Notes: generated by a model not told the origin, from the letters alone. A stretch of 64,000 nucleotides of DNA from Deltaproteobacteria bacterium (GCA_016186945.1 JACPKR010000032.1:12501-76500); one strand, 5' to 3'; shown: positions 34,648 to 43,523, numbered from the stretch's first letter. A program made the numbers and translations.

Positions 34648-36792
34648 TTACCAAGTGTTTTCATCGTAAAGCGAGATGCGGTAAAAGAAGGACTCTTTCC
34701 CAAGTTGACCAACGCTTTTTTCCATCTGATAGCCTTCGATCTTTAGTAGGAGAGCCTGAAGCACGTCCACCGGTTTTCGGTAGGCTACCATTTCCCGATA
34801 GCTTACTCTTCGGGCAAATTTTAGGTCGACATTGTAAAACTCCTCAACCATTTGATTTGCCAACGAGGTGTCCAGTCCTTCAAAGACGATTCCTGATTCA
34901 CTGTTAATATTTCTGCTACGAGGGTCAAGATTATAGGAACCGATCAAGGCGAGTTTACGATCCACGAGCATGAATTTTGAATGATTTGTACCTTGTTCCA
35001 GGATCCCGTCCTGGTCGATGTCGCCGGTCCATTCGTAAATTTCGATCTGCTTTGTTTGCTTCTTTTGTCCCGCTCGCTGGTAAGTATAGTCGGCAAACTC
35101 TTTGAAGCGATGACGCGAAAGCAAGGCAACGGGAGGAACGTCGTTTGTTTCAAAGGCGTTTGTTATTATTTTGACCTCAACGCCTCTCTTCGCTGCCCGC
35201 CGGAGGCTTTTCATTACAGGCTCGGAGGGGATGAAGTAGGCATTTTCGATCAAAATCTCACTCGTTGCGTTGTTGATAAGGTTCAAATAGGCGTCTTCTA
35301 TGTGCAATTCACCCAGTTTGGGCCGATTATGAACAATGCGAGCACTGTGCAATGGATAAAATTCGGGAGTCAAATGTTCAGCCTGGTCCCGCAGATCTCT
35401 CTCTATCTGCTGGATAGCGGCGCGAGCATAGGCGGTGAAATCCTGTTTGCTTTCCCTTATCCTGCGAATCTTGTATTGCTCGAAATGGGCGAGGAAAAAC
35501 TTCTGATATTCTATAGCTTGCTTGATGGGGTCATAGGGATTGAAGCAGGAATCTTTGCGTGGGTTGAGGAAATTAGCGTTGTATGAGGCTACGTTACTTT
35601 CAAAGACATTCACAAGATCTTGAACGATTTCCTTTCCCTCGACAATGATGTCCTGGTCCCGCCAATAGTGGAACCCGGGCCTGTTGACACGAAAATACTC
35701 GTTACCGATATTCATCCCCCCCAGGACGGCTTTTTGACCATTTACGATCCAAAGTTTTTCATGGGGGCGCTGATCCAGTAGATTCTTGTCGATATTCTGG
35801 CCTTGATGCCACTGTTCCAAGAGATGATGAGATTCACACCGGTAGCCATGCACGGGGATGCCGGCTGCCATGAGGTTTCCGTACATTTTCTTCGTGTTTT
35901 CTCGTCTAGCTCCCTCTCGAATATCTGCAAAGGGCGTCAGAGCGTCGATCACGACTTCTACACGCACTCCATCCTGGGCTTTCCGAATCAGCGTGTCGGC
36001 AAGTCGCAAGCCGGCTTCATCCCCGGCAAAAGACAGACTCTGAATCAGAATGCTGTCACCTGGTTTGCTTGTGTCCTCTGAAGTCCTTAGCCGCATGGCT
36101 AGCGACTGATTTCCATCAAGAAGAGCAGCCTTCATAGTTGGGTCATCGTCGTAATACCTGACCAGACGGCCCCCAGGTTTGCTGGCTTCCGGCACCCTTA
36201 GCACCTCTATAGCTACTTCCTCTTCTTTCTCTAACTCTCGAAAAGCGGAGTATCGTTGGTGGCAAAGGGGGATGAGACGGTTGAGGAGAAGAAACGCCTG
36301 ATCACGTTCCTTCTCGTCCTTGAAATACAGCTCAGGAAGGTGACCATCTGCCCTGCCTAACTCAAGCTGCCAGGCTAAACTTTGTCCCTCGACAAAGGGA
36401 GATCGTTTCACGGTGGTCGTTTTGCGCAGGTCGATGGGGCCTTCTTCAACCTTCACCAAGGTTTCATGTTCGTCGTAAACCTCGTTAGCGGCACTTACAA
36501 AGCAGTTTTCGGCCAACATGAACTTGTTGATTGAGTAGTGTAGTTCCCCTTGTAACACCTGTGGGGAATCCGACCCGCTGGATTTGAACCTAACCTTGTA
36601 CGCTTTGTGACCCTTGAGTGTCTCGCGATCCCCAAGTTTGCTATAAGCATCCTCAAATTTGCGAATCTGTTTTTCCAGGTATTCCATCTTTTGCTGAAGG
36701 TAAATCTTTCGCCCGTCACTGGTTTGGGCGTGGGAGTTGTGAGATACGAGAACCAGAAGGGAAACGAACCATTTTTTTCGAAAAAAAATCAT
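34648..36792 (-). CDS. Exported phospholipase D / cardiolipin-synthase-like protein
   Basis: 714 residues from the ATG at 36792 (GGAAG eight bases upstream; an in-frame TTG lies 5 codons before). The signal peptide ends at SHAQ. Two PLD half-sites are visible. The first is HEKLWIVNGQKAVLGGMN, in which the usual Asp after the HxK spacing is Asn. The second, canonical site is HSKFMLVDRKLALIGSYN. The family hydrolyses or transfers phosphatidyl groups. With export, it may act on periplasmic or external lipids. The first HKD variant may lower activity. Confidence 0.88.
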   Translation of the reverse strand: MIFFRKKWFVSLLVLVSHNSHAQTSDGRKIYLQQKMEYLEKQIRKFEDAYSKLGDRETLKGHKAYKVRFKSSGSDSPQVLQGELHYSINKFMLAENCFVSAANEVYDEHETLVKVEEGPIDLRKTTTVKRSPFVEGQSLAWQLELGRADGHLPELYFKDEKERDQAFLLLNRLIPLCHQRYSAFRELEKEEEVAIEVLRVPEASKPGGRLVRYYDDDPTMKAALLDGNQSLAMRLRTSEDTSKPGDSILIQSLSFAGDEAGLRLADTLIRKAQDGVRVEVVIDALTPFADIREGARRENTKKMYGNLMAAGIPVHGYRCESHHLLEQWHQGQNIDKNLLDQRPHEKLWIVNGQKAVLGGMNIGNEYFRVNRPGFHYWRDQDIIVEGKEIVQDLVNVFESNVASYNANFLNPRKDSCFNPYDPIKQAIEYQKFFLAHFEQYKIRRIRESKQDFTAYARAAIQQIERDLRDQAEHLTPEFYPLHSARIVHNRPKLGELHIEDAYLNLINNATSEILIENAYFIPSEPVMKSLRRAAKRGVEVKIITNAFETNDVPPVALLSRHRFKEFADYTYQRAGQKKQTKQIEIYEWTGDIDQDGILEQGTNHSKFMLVDRKLALIGSYNLDPRSRNINSESGIVFEGLDTSLANQMVEEFYNVDLKFARRVSYREMVAYRKPVDVLQALLLKIEGYQMEKSVGQLGKESFFYRISLYDENTW

Positions 36793-36951
36793 GAGTTTTT
36801 CTTCCAAAAATCAGTTTTTGCCTCATCACAAATATCGAAAATCTGCATTTTTATCAATACAATAAGTGAGTTATAAAAAAACACATGCTTTTCCTAAAAT
36901 TCAGTAAAGATAGGCCGGTATTCTACCGATCAGTATTGTGATTTTGAGTTT

Positions 36952-37275
36952 ATGAGGGCCGAAATGGAAGAGCGGAGACAATTCGATCGTTTGGAGCTGG
37001 AAAGCCTTTCGGCAAGATTGATCCTTGTGAAAGAAGATAGGGAGGTGGATTACTTTCCCATCAACGTTTCCCGCCGCGGCATCAACGTCTTCACATCATC
37101 GCCGCTTCCTGTGGATGAGAAACTGCTTCTGGAATTGGACACCGGAGCGGTAGAATTAACCGTTCGCTGGTGCAAGGCTAAGCCCGACGATCCGGCCTTC
37201 TACCGTTGTGGTCTTGAGGTCGTCAACGATGAGCATCTGGACGAGTTGGTCCAGGATCACCTGAGAGCTGCCTAA
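36952..37275 (+). CDS. PilZ-domain protein
   Basis: 107 residues comprising a single PilZ domain. The c-di-GMP motifs are RRQFDR near the start and NVSRRG in place of D/NxSxxG. PilZ proteins bind cyclic di-GMP and act as adaptors for motility, secretion or polysaccharide functions. An ATG at 36964 with GAGGG upstream is an equally good start. The PAP2 gene begins 6 bp after the stop. Confidence 0.85.
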   Translation: MRAEMEERRQFDRLELESLSARLILVKEDREVDYFPINVSRRGINVFTSSPLPVDEKLLLELDTGAVELTVRWCKAKPDDPAFYRCGLEVVNDEHLDELVQDHLRAA

Positions 37276-37281
37276 TTTTTC

Positions 37282-38175
37282 ATGACACAAACCTGTACGA
37301 ATTTATCCGTGCCCTACGCCGAAGAATGGCTGCTTGCCTTTGTTAACACCGTACGAGTTGACTGGCTAAGTCCCATCGTTCACGGAATTACATTTATCGG
37401 CGATGCCGAATTTTATGTACTCTTCTTTGCGATTGGGTTCGCGACAGGGAAACGCTTCAATTTTTACCACCTGGGATTTCTTCTACTGACCTCCGCATTG
37501 ATCAATCAATGGGCGAAAGACCTCGTGCTGGCATGCCGTCCTTTGTCTGTGACCCCTCTGATAACAATCGAAACGGGGGATCTGTCGTTCCCCAGTGGTC
37601 ATGCCCAGATTTCGGCAGCCTTCTGGGGCTATTTGGCACTTGTGTCCAAGAAAACGCGGTGGAGACTGGCTGCTATTTCAACTCTTCTCCTCATAGCGCT
37701 GTCTCGACCGTATTTGGGTGTGCATTATTTTCATGACATAGCCGCAGGGCTTGTTTTAGGCGGGCTTTTGGCCTTTGTTTTTTACTATTGGAACCGGGCA
37801 ATTGATAGATGGCTGACATCATGGATCCATGCCATCATCGTGTTTGGCGGCAGCCTTTTTGTCTGTCTGCTCATCCCGACTCAATCTTTTAGCGCATATC
37901 AGTATTGGGGAGCCTTGCTTGGCCTAGGTCTTGGATACATCTATAACGACAGACTTCTGAAGCTCCCTCAGGATTCTCCGCCCAGGCGCAAATGGCCTAT
38001 GCTCATATATTCCTTGGCAGGCGTCCTTTGTTTCTACTTCGGCCTTGAGAAGCTTTTTAATTTATGGGGAGTTCACCCAGCAGTTTCTTACTCTCTTCGC
38101 TTTTTTCTTTTAACAGTTTGGGTCACCGTGGGTGTACGCTGGATTCGTTCTTTTCACTCGAGAATAGCAAATTGA
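37282..38175 (+). CDS. PAP2-family membrane phosphatase
   Basis: 297 residues with about seven to eight hydrophobic segments. All three PAP2 signatures are present: KDLVLACRP, FPSGHAQ and SRPYLGVHYFHDIAAG. Typical substrates are undecaprenyl pyrophosphate, phosphatidate or phosphatidylglycerol phosphate at the outer face of the inner membrane. It probably shares a transcript with the PilZ gene. Confidence 0.9.
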   Translation: MTQTCTNLSVPYAEEWLLAFVNTVRVDWLSPIVHGITFIGDAEFYVLFFAIGFATGKRFNFYHLGFLLLTSALINQWAKDLVLACRPLSVTPLITIETGDLSFPSGHAQISAAFWGYLALVSKKTRWRLAAISTLLLIALSRPYLGVHYFHDIAAGLVLGGLLAFVFYYWNRAIDRWLTSWIHAIIVFGGSLFVCLLIPTQSFSAYQYWGALLGLGLGYIYNDRLLKLPQDSPPRRKWPMLIYSLAGVLCFYFGLEKLFNLWGVHPAVSYSLRFFLLTVWVTVGVRWIRSFHSRIAN

Positions 38176-38184
38176 GGCCAGAGA

Positions 38185-38358
38185 TTAGGTTCTGATTTTC
38201 ACTTTATGTTTGTATAAATAATGATGGACCCAATAGAAATCCCTAAATGGAGTAGCGCCTACAAACTTTCCGTGGTTGAAAAACTTATAGAGGGCCAGAT
38301 ACTTCTTGTACATCTCGACGATCTTATTAAACTCTTCTCGTCGAGATTCCATCATCAT
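38185..38358 (-). CDS. Small hypothetical protein, 57 residues
   Basis: An open frame of 57 codons starting ATGATGATG at 38358, with AGAGGTG four bases upstream, ends at TAA 38185-38187. The product is basic and aromatic (MMMESRREEFNKIVEMYKKY, then FNHGKFVG and FRDFYWVHHYLYKHKVK), with no signal peptide. I prefer it to the 78-codon frame on the opposite strand, which has no RBS and an unusual composition. It converges on the PAP2 gene. Function unknown. Confidence 0.5.
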   Translation of the reverse strand: MMMESRREEFNKIVEMYKKYLALYKFFNHGKFVGATPFRDFYWVHHYLYKHKVKIRT

Positions 38359-38473
38359 AAATCACCTCTTCAAATGTTAAATAACGGTATAATGAGGGAT
38401 AAACTTGAAAATAGAATGAATTCTCTCTTTTTTCTCAGGGCTTATAACGGTTATTAAATAGGAAGGAGCGCCC

Positions 38474-38872
38474 ATGTTCAGACATTTTCTTGCCCTAGCC
38501 TTTTTCCTCAGTTCCTTTGCTGCCTTTGCTGAAAACGTTACTTTAGAGGTTAAAGAATCATGGGAAAACAACAGGTTAACCTTGCGTTTTACGGTTCACC
38601 ACAAGCAAGGAACCAAGCTTAACCTCGACGCCCCATGGAAGCTTCTGATCGAGGGAGAAGCCGCTGGATGTTTTCCAGAAAGGCAACTTGGCCGCCAGCA
38701 ATTCTCAAGTGACTTGCCAGGTTTTGTTTTGACGTCTGGTCCTTTGTCAGGACCGTCTCTTAAAGTACCATACAAACTGATGGCTTATTCGTGCCTCTTA
38801 GATGGATCTTCGTGTTTCCGCGATGTCGTTGCGGGGGAATTTATCGCCACAAAGCCATCATTAAATAGGTAG
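38474..38872 (+). CDS. Small periplasmic protein, DsbD N-domain-like pattern
   Basis: 132 residues with a clear signal peptide (MFRHFLALAFFLSSFAAFAE) and GGAAGGAG before the ATG. The body is beta-rich. The segment LMAYSCLLDGSSCFRDV recalls the Cys pair region of DsbD N-terminal-type or related thiol domains, and GTKLNLDAPWKL fits the start of such folds. The similarity is weak. A periplasmic redox or binding role is possible. Confidence 0.6.
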   Translation: MFRHFLALAFFLSSFAAFAENVTLEVKESWENNRLTLRFTVHHKQGTKLNLDAPWKLLIEGEAAGCFPERQLGRQQFSSDLPGFVLTSGPLSGPSLKVPYKLMAYSCLLDGSSCFRDVVAGEFIATKPSLNR

Positions 38873-38885
38873 TTCTTCATGGTAA

Positions 38886-38940
38886 CGAATTGTCTGTGGG
38901 AAGTTTCAAATGTTTACTGATTCACAGATCCACAATTCGA
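38886..38940. terminator. Inverted repeat between convergent genes
   Basis: CGAATTGTCTGTGG (38886-38899) pairs with CCACAATTCG (38930-38939) with a two-base bulge and a loop of about 30 bases, followed by TTTTC. It lies between two genes that end facing each other, so it may act as a weak bidirectional terminator. Confidence 0.35.
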
Positions 38941-39046
38941 TTTTCATCAGAGAAAACAAGGGCTTCAGATTTTGGAACGGCGCTTGCATCTAAGTTATTA
39001 GAAAAAAAGAAAAACTTGCAGCTTACAGACACGGCCAGGAGGCACC

Positions 39047-39721
39047 CTAGTTCTCGAAAAGACTAGCAAGGCGGTGACCCAGTTGGGTGTATTTCGTCTT
39101 CAGATAGTCTTGGTTGTGGGGTGTTAAGGTTCCTAGGGAGGGGACTATTTCGCAGACTTCAATCCCACGGCGTATCAGCTCTTCCACCTTCCTTGGGTTG
39201 TTGGTATTGAGGCGGATTTTTTTAATGCCCAGGGTTTTCAGAATTTCAGCTGCGGTTGAGAATTGGCGCATATCGTCGGGAAAACCAAGGGCGTGATTTG
39301 CGGACAGGGTGTCATGCCCCTCATTTTGTAAATTGTACGCTCGGATTTTATTTCCGAGTCCTATTCCCCGTCCTTCGTGATTGCGCAGGTAGATGATCAT
39401 CCCCCGCCCTTTTTCAGCGATTTTCGCCAAAGCCATGTCAAGTTGCGTTTTGCAATCGCATTTAAGGGAGGAAAAAACCTCGCCAGTCATGCATTCCGAA
39501 TGCACTCTGAGAAAGACTGGCTCGTTATTTTCCACATCACCTTTTTTGACGACGACATGCTCTGTCGCGTCGAGGGATGTACGGAATACAAGCAAATCAA
39601 AGTCGCCAAAGATCAGGGGAATTTTCGATTCGGCATATTTCCAAACCTTCACAACAGGTTCACTAGATTGGCTTGAGGATCGGTTCATGGGGGTAAATGT
39701 CTCACAACTGAAATTTTTCAT
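39047..39721 (-). CDS. ribA: GTP cyclohydrolase II
   Basis: 224 residues, stand-alone GCH II without a fused DHBP synthase domain. The zinc ligands are in CMTGEVFSSLKCDC, preceded by RVHSE. Catalytic segments RNHEGRGIGLGNKIRAYNLQ and NTNNPRKVEEL are typical. It opens the GTP ring as the first step of riboflavin synthesis. The Met at residue 12 is an alternative start; neither has a strong RBS. No other rib gene is nearby. Confidence 0.93.
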   Translation of the reverse strand: MKNFSCETFTPMNRSSSQSSEPVVKVWKYAESKIPLIFGDFDLLVFRTSLDATEHVVVKKGDVENNEPVFLRVHSECMTGEVFSSLKCDCKTQLDMALAKIAEKGRGMIIYLRNHEGRGIGLGNKIRAYNLQNEGHDTLSANHALGFPDDMRQFSTAAEILKTLGIKKIRLNTNNPRKVEELIRRGIEVCEIVPSLGTLTPHNQDYLKTKYTQLGHRLASLFEN

Positions 39722-39757
39722 TATTTATCACATCTGGAAATGGCGGCAACCGATAAG

Positions 39758-40153
39758 CTATGAAAATGAGTTTTGTTTCCAATCTCGAATGTTCAATATA
39801 ATTGAGAGGATCACCGCCGCAATCAGAATGGCCACAGAGAGGACGTTGATCTGTAAATCGGAGAGTACAACTCCGAAGAGATGCTGAACAAAATAGGCAA
39901 TGTAACTGTTGGGCAGTTCCGTTTCGCCAAGCTGATGTTTAATCGCCCAGTGCAGGTCAGTGACGAAGCAATAGCCAATACCGTACCATATGCCAAGCAC
40001 CACCCAAGAAAACACAACTAAAGCTACAGATAATAAATGGATCTTTCGGGTCTTTCTGAAAGCCCATCCTATCGTCACGAATATCATGAAACAGGCGTGA
40101 AAGGCATCGAGGAAGAAATCACTGAGCTGAAGGACAAGGTGCGAGGTTTCCAA
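39758..40153 (-). CDS. Small integral membrane protein, DUF2784-like
   Basis: 131 residues with four hydrophobic segments. The layout (LVLQLSDFFLDAFHACFMIF, then RKTRKIHLLSV and GIGYCFVTDLHW) fits DUF2784 membrane proteins of unknown function. The start is TTG at 40153 with no evident RBS. It lies directly upstream of ribA on the same strand, although a joint function is not indicated. Confidence 0.6.
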   Translation of the reverse strand: METSHLVLQLSDFFLDAFHACFMIFVTIGWAFRKTRKIHLLSVALVVFSWVVLGIWYGIGYCFVTDLHWAIKHQLGETELPNSYIAYFVQHLFGVVLSDLQINVLSVAILIAAVILSIILNIRDWKQNSFS

Positions 40154-40170
40154 TGCTTACCTTTCAATTT

Positions 40171-40315
40171 GGGGACAAACTTTTTGAAAAAAGTTATTTC
40201 CCCAACCCCCTTTTCAAAAACTTCAGTATCTAAAGTTTTTTGGGGGGAGGTGTGGAGGGGAACTTTTTTTCAAAAAAGGTCCTCTCCACAAATTCTTTTT
40301 CCCAAAAAACTATAG
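40171..40315. repeat. Family B repeat, copy B1, triple-hairpin element
   Basis: About 145 bp read on the minus strand as TATAG, A-rich spacer, then a long stem (GTGGAGAGGACCTTTTTT with AAAAAAAGTTCCCCTCCAC), a CCCCCCAAAAAACTTT stem with AAGTTTTTGAAAAGGGGG, and a GGGGAAATAACTTTTT stem with AAAAAGTTTGTCCCC. It begins 2 bp after the stop of the DUF255-like gene in the sense of transcription. Copies B2 and B3 have the same placement. Confidence 0.85.
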
Positions 40316-40317
40316 TT

Positions 40318-40797
40318 TCACGACGACTCTCGCGCTAGCTCTGCCTTCACATGCTGGCTTAAGTGCCGGCTCTGTAAGGTAAGAATTTCCTCGTCTTGCG
40401 CCCAAAGGCTTGCAACCGTCCTTAGCACCTTTAAAAACCCTGCTATGTCTCCCCGATCCTCTTTTGGAAATTCGATTCCCCCGTAAAAAGGATCGCCGTT
40501 TGGGGTGAGGAAGAGGTTAAGCGGCCATCCGTGCGCTCCTGTCATGGCGAAGAGAGCAGCCGTATAGAACTGTTCGACTTCGGGCTTCTGATTGTGATCG
40601 AGCCTGATCGGGACAAAATGTTCATTTACGAAGGAAACGATGTCCGCATCTTCGAAGCACTCACGCTCCCACCCTTCACACGCGTCGTGATGGGGCATGC
40701 GGATGTACAAATAAACTGGCTTATTGCCCTCCCGGGCCTTCCCTAAGGTCAGGTTTCCCCAGGGAAGCCAGCGAATCGCTTCTTGCTCCTGCTTCAT
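40318..40797 (-). CDS. Stand-alone DUF255/thioredoxin-like domain lacking the CxxC
   Basis: 159 residues from the ATG at 40797 (AAGGA five bases upstream). It matches only the N-terminal thioredoxin-like domain of the YyaL/SSP411 family: IRWLPWGNLTLGKAREGNKP, ECFEDADIVSFVNEHFVPIRLD, FAMTGAHGWPLNLFLTPNGDPF. In the family the segment after the first strand is CHWCH; here it is PHHDACEGW, so the redox Cys pair is missing. The long helical second domain is also absent. It may be a trimmed non-catalytic relative. Confidence 0.8.
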   Translation of the reverse strand: MKQEQEAIRWLPWGNLTLGKAREGNKPVYLYIRMPHHDACEGWERECFEDADIVSFVNEHFVPIRLDHNQKPEVEQFYTAALFAMTGAHGWPLNLFLTPNGDPFYGGIEFPKEDRGDIAGFLKVLRTVASLWAQDEEILTLQSRHLSQHVKAELARESS

Positions 40798-40881
40798 GGT
40801 TATCCTTGTCAAAGCTCGCGAGGCACGTTAAGTTCCCGTCTTTTACATGAGTTTTCTGGAGTCAACCAGTAGGAAATCTAC
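40795..40881 (-). repeat. Family C duplicated upstream segment, copy C1
   Basis: 87 bp almost identical (about four differences) to 43413-43499, same orientation. It ends exactly at the ATG of the DUF255-like gene and carries its RBS. On the minus strand it includes TTGACT followed 14 bases later by TAAAAG, a possible promoter. It abuts repeat A8. Confidence 0.85.
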
Positions 40882-40887
40882 GTTCGG

Positions 40888-41033
40888 GTAATGCGTAAGC
40901 CACTTGGGGCAAATAGGGAGAGGGGGGTTTGGGGGGGCGAGGGAACCGTCGCTCCCCCAAGGGATTTCTTGGAGGAACCAGCTGCGCAGTTTCCTCCGAA
41001 CCACCTCCTTGCCCCAAGTGGCTTACGCATTAC
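40888..41033. repeat. Family A repeat, copy A8, full length
   Basis: 146 bp with perfect inverted ends of about 25 bp (GTAATGCGTAAGCCACTTGG... at the left, the complement at the right). The flanks are ACGTTCGG on the left and ACGTTCAGG on the right, an imperfect target duplication. It is a good reference copy for the family. Confidence 0.92.
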
Positions 41034-41051
41034 ACGTTCAGGCTAGCAGAG

Positions 41052-41912
41052 CTACATTAGTTCTTCAGTAGAAACGAGTTGAGGGTCCTCTATATAGAAA
41101 TCTGCGGCGAGTTTATTTCCAGGTTCGCATGCATAATGCGAAAAATTGTCAACTCCTTGCGTGCGTAGAAAATCTTCATCCACAAGAGTTTGACCTGTGA
41201 CCTTGCCCTGGGTGTTGGTGAAGAGCGCGTAAGCTGCATCTGCCACAATTTCAGGTGTGCGGCAATGACGCCGAGCTTCTTTCCCTGCTATCCATTCTAT
41301 AGCCGCTGTATCAATGACTGTCTTGGGCCAGAGGGAGTTGACGGCAATCTTCTTTGCACGAAATTCGTCAGCCATTCCCAAAGTGCAAAGGCTCATTCCG
41401 TATTTTGAAATTGTGTAGGCCAGTCGTCCCTTCAACCATTTGGGATCCCACGACAAGGGCGGGGAAAGGTTCAGGATATGAGCCTGAGAGGACTTTTCCA
41501 GATAGGGAAGACAAGCCCGGGCGCAGAGAAACGCAGATCTGACGTTGATGCCGTTGACAAGATCGAAGATTTTCGGACTCGTCTCTGCGACGGGCACCAT
41601 TTTCAAGGCGCCTGCATTATTGACGAGGATGTCAATGCCCCCAAAGGTTTTTACAGCCTGTGCTACCATCGCATCAATCTGCTCGTAGTCTCGCACGTCA
41701 ACCCCGAGGGGAAGCGCACGACCTCCCGCCTTTTCCACTTCCTTAGCAACGGAAGTCACCGTGCCCTGAAGTTTGGGGTGAGGCTGCACCGATTTTGCAG
41801 CAAGCACAAGGTTCGCACCCCCTTTCGCACAACGCAACGCAATCGCACGACCAATCCCGCGACTCGCACCTGTCACAAGAACTGTTTTTCCCTTGAGAGC
41901 TTGATCTGCCAT
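41052..41912 (-). CDS. SDR oxidoreductase, HSDL2-like
   Basis: 286 residues, classical short-chain dehydrogenase. It has the cofactor motif VTGASRGIGRAIA, NNAG (VNNAGAL), and the catalytic YTISKYG; the catalytic-Ser position falls in ILNLSPPLS. The LSPPLSWDPKWLKG stretch and the late KVTGQTLVDED region resemble hydroxysteroid dehydrogenase-like 2 proteins linked to fatty acid metabolism. Substrate unknown. Confidence 0.9.
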   Translation of the reverse strand: MADQALKGKTVLVTGASRGIGRAIALRCAKGGANLVLAAKSVQPHPKLQGTVTSVAKEVEKAGGRALPLGVDVRDYEQIDAMVAQAVKTFGGIDILVNNAGALKMVPVAETSPKIFDLVNGINVRSAFLCARACLPYLEKSSQAHILNLSPPLSWDPKWLKGRLAYTISKYGMSLCTLGMADEFRAKKIAVNSLWPKTVIDTAAIEWIAGKEARRHCRTPEIVADAAYALFTNTQGKVTGQTLVDEDFLRTQGVDNFSHYACEPGNKLAADFYIEDPQLVSTEELM

Positions 41913-41922
41913 AGATTCTTCC

Positions 41923-42300
41923 CTAGTTGGTCACCGTTTCGTAAATCAGTGTACCACCCCAGGCGAGGCCCAACAAAGCAGCAAGTGCCCCCGCACCGAT
42001 GAACACCCCCATTCCCACACTTCTGCAAGTGTTTTTGAGATCTTCATGGTTGCGATCGTAACTGCTATGCCCGTAACAGAAGCTACCAAGACCGACGCAA
42101 CTGAGAGTCAGACTTCCGAGTGCTCCTATTCCAAAGTAATGGTAATGACCCAGCCACCAGTCCCCTACTTGGGAAGCTGTCAAGATTTCACCAGGTTCTG
42201 CTGAGTCGCTCACTGTCGTATTGTTAGCAAAGGTACTTGAAGAGAGCGTTCCGAAACTTAGAGATAGCGTCAGGACAATTTGCATACATTTTTTCACCAT
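41923..42300 (-). CDS. Small secreted/membrane protein of unknown function
   Basis: 125 residues. A signal peptide (MVKKCMQIVLTLSLSFGTLS) is followed by about 35 polar residues, then two Gly/Ala-rich hydrophobic segments (GIGALGSLTLSCVGLGSF and GVFIGAGALAALLGLAWGG) joined by a polar loop with Cys and His. No family recognised. It lies between hemH and the SDR gene, all on the minus strand with 2-bp and 10-bp gaps, so it is probably co-transcribed. Confidence 0.65.
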   Translation of the reverse strand: MVKKCMQIVLTLSLSFGTLSSSTFANNTTVSDSAEPGEILTASQVGDWWLGHYHYFGIGALGSLTLSCVGLGSFCYGHSSYDRNHEDLKNTCRSVGMGVFIGAGALAALLGLAWGGTLIYETVTN

Positions 42301-42302
42301 AA

Positions 42303-43331
42303 TTAACTCCTAGCTAGGCTTAGATCACGAACCATTCGTCCTGCTGCTCTAACCCAAAGCGGATCATCATTCAAGCTGGGAAGAAGTGAGAGGCTCTCTC
42401 CTCCCCATTGTTTCCATGACTCCGTTGCTCGGATCCCAATCTCTTCCAAGGTCTCCAGACAGTCGGCAACAAATGAAGGACAAACGATACCAAGTTTGCG
42501 AATATGGCGAGCAGCAAGTTCCTCAATCACTTTATCCGTAAAGGGTTGTATCCAGGGCGTTCGCCCCAATCTGGATTGGAAGGAGATCGAGACATTTCTC
42601 TGAATCCCCACTTTTTCCGTCAACAGCCTTACGGACTCATAACATTGCGCACGGTAGCAGTAGTCCGGTTCAGAAAGGCATTTACTACTCTGCTCCTTCG
42701 TTAACTCAGGATGACGAAGCTGGCACCCACTTTTTGTAAGATGTCTTAGCGGCAGGCCATGAAAGCTGAAGAGTACGTGATCAAATTCTTTATCGAGGAA
42801 TTCCCTAACTCTGTCCGCCATAACTTCCAGGTAGGCATCGGCATTGTAAAATGGCGGAACTAAGTGAATAGGAGGGATGTTCCATCGGCCACTTAATTCT
42901 CTCAGGACCTTAGCCACGGCACTGCCCCAAGATGAAGCGGCATAGTGGGGGAACAAGGGAAAGACAATCAGAGGTGAACAATGTTCGAGTGTTTGCATTG
43001 CTTGCTTTATGGAAGGACTGCCATACTGCATACCGACACTTACGCAATAAGTGTCACCAAGCTCCTCGTGTAAGGAGTGGGCGAATTTCAAACTATGGTT
43101 CATCAGTGGAGAACCATGTTCTGTCCAAACCTTCGCATACGCCTTCGCAGACGCTCGCGATCGAAAGGGGACGATGACTCCGTTGACAAGAATAAACCTC
43201 GCCCAGACAGGAATATCGACCACTCGTGGGTCAGACAAAAACTCGCGAAGATAGCTCCCTACAGCCCGTACCGTTGGTGCATCTGGTGTTCCTGTGTTCA
43301 TAAGAAGAACACCTGTCTGTTTGGGCGGCAT
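42303..43331 (-). CDS. hemH: Ferrochelatase
   Basis: 342 residues. The N-terminus GVLLMNTGTPDAPTVRAV, YGSPSIKQAM, the metal-site His in LFSFHGLPLRHL, and the late SFVADCLETLEEI segment identify HemH, which inserts Fe(II) into protoporphyrin IX as the last step of heme synthesis. The region upstream contains the family C duplicate (43413-43499), 82 bp before the start, a possible promoter. The downstream small membrane protein gene starts 2 bp after the stop. Confidence 0.95.
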   Translation of the reverse strand: MPPKQTGVLLMNTGTPDAPTVRAVGSYLREFLSDPRVVDIPVWARFILVNGVIVPFRSRASAKAYAKVWTEHGSPLMNHSLKFAHSLHEELGDTYCVSVGMQYGSPSIKQAMQTLEHCSPLIVFPLFPHYAASSWGSAVAKVLRELSGRWNIPPIHLVPPFYNADAYLEVMADRVREFLDKEFDHVLFSFHGLPLRHLTKSGCQLRHPELTKEQSSKCLSEPDYCYRAQCYESVRLLTEKVGIQRNVSISFQSRLGRTPWIQPFTDKVIEELAARHIRKLGIVCPSFVADCLETLEEIGIRATESWKQWGGESLSLLPSLNDDPLWVRAAGRMVRDLSLARS

Positions 43332-43412
43332 ACGTCTCCTTTTCGCCAGGCTTGGTGACCACGAATTTCCCCAGTACGCCCGCCAGACGCCTTCGTCTCG
43401 ACTTCATTCGAG

Positions 43413-43499
43413 CATGGTTATCCTTGTCAAAACCCGCGAGGCACGTTAAGTTCCCGTCTTTTACGTGAATTTTCTGGAGTCAACCAGTAGGAAATCTAC
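43413..43499 (-). repeat. Family C duplicated upstream segment, copy C2
   Basis: Second copy of the 87-bp segment at 40795-40881, same orientation. Here its terminal ATG opens only a three-codon frame (ATG CTC GAA TGA), so it does not lead a gene directly; hemH starts 82 bp further on. It also borders the decayed toxin gene. Confidence 0.85.
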
Positions 43500-43523
43500 C
43501 TTGAGCGTCCCTCGCTGCGAAAA

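Noticed and set aside
38221-38457. 78-codon plus-strand frame
   Set aside because: No RBS; the opposite strand holds a better-supported small gene.
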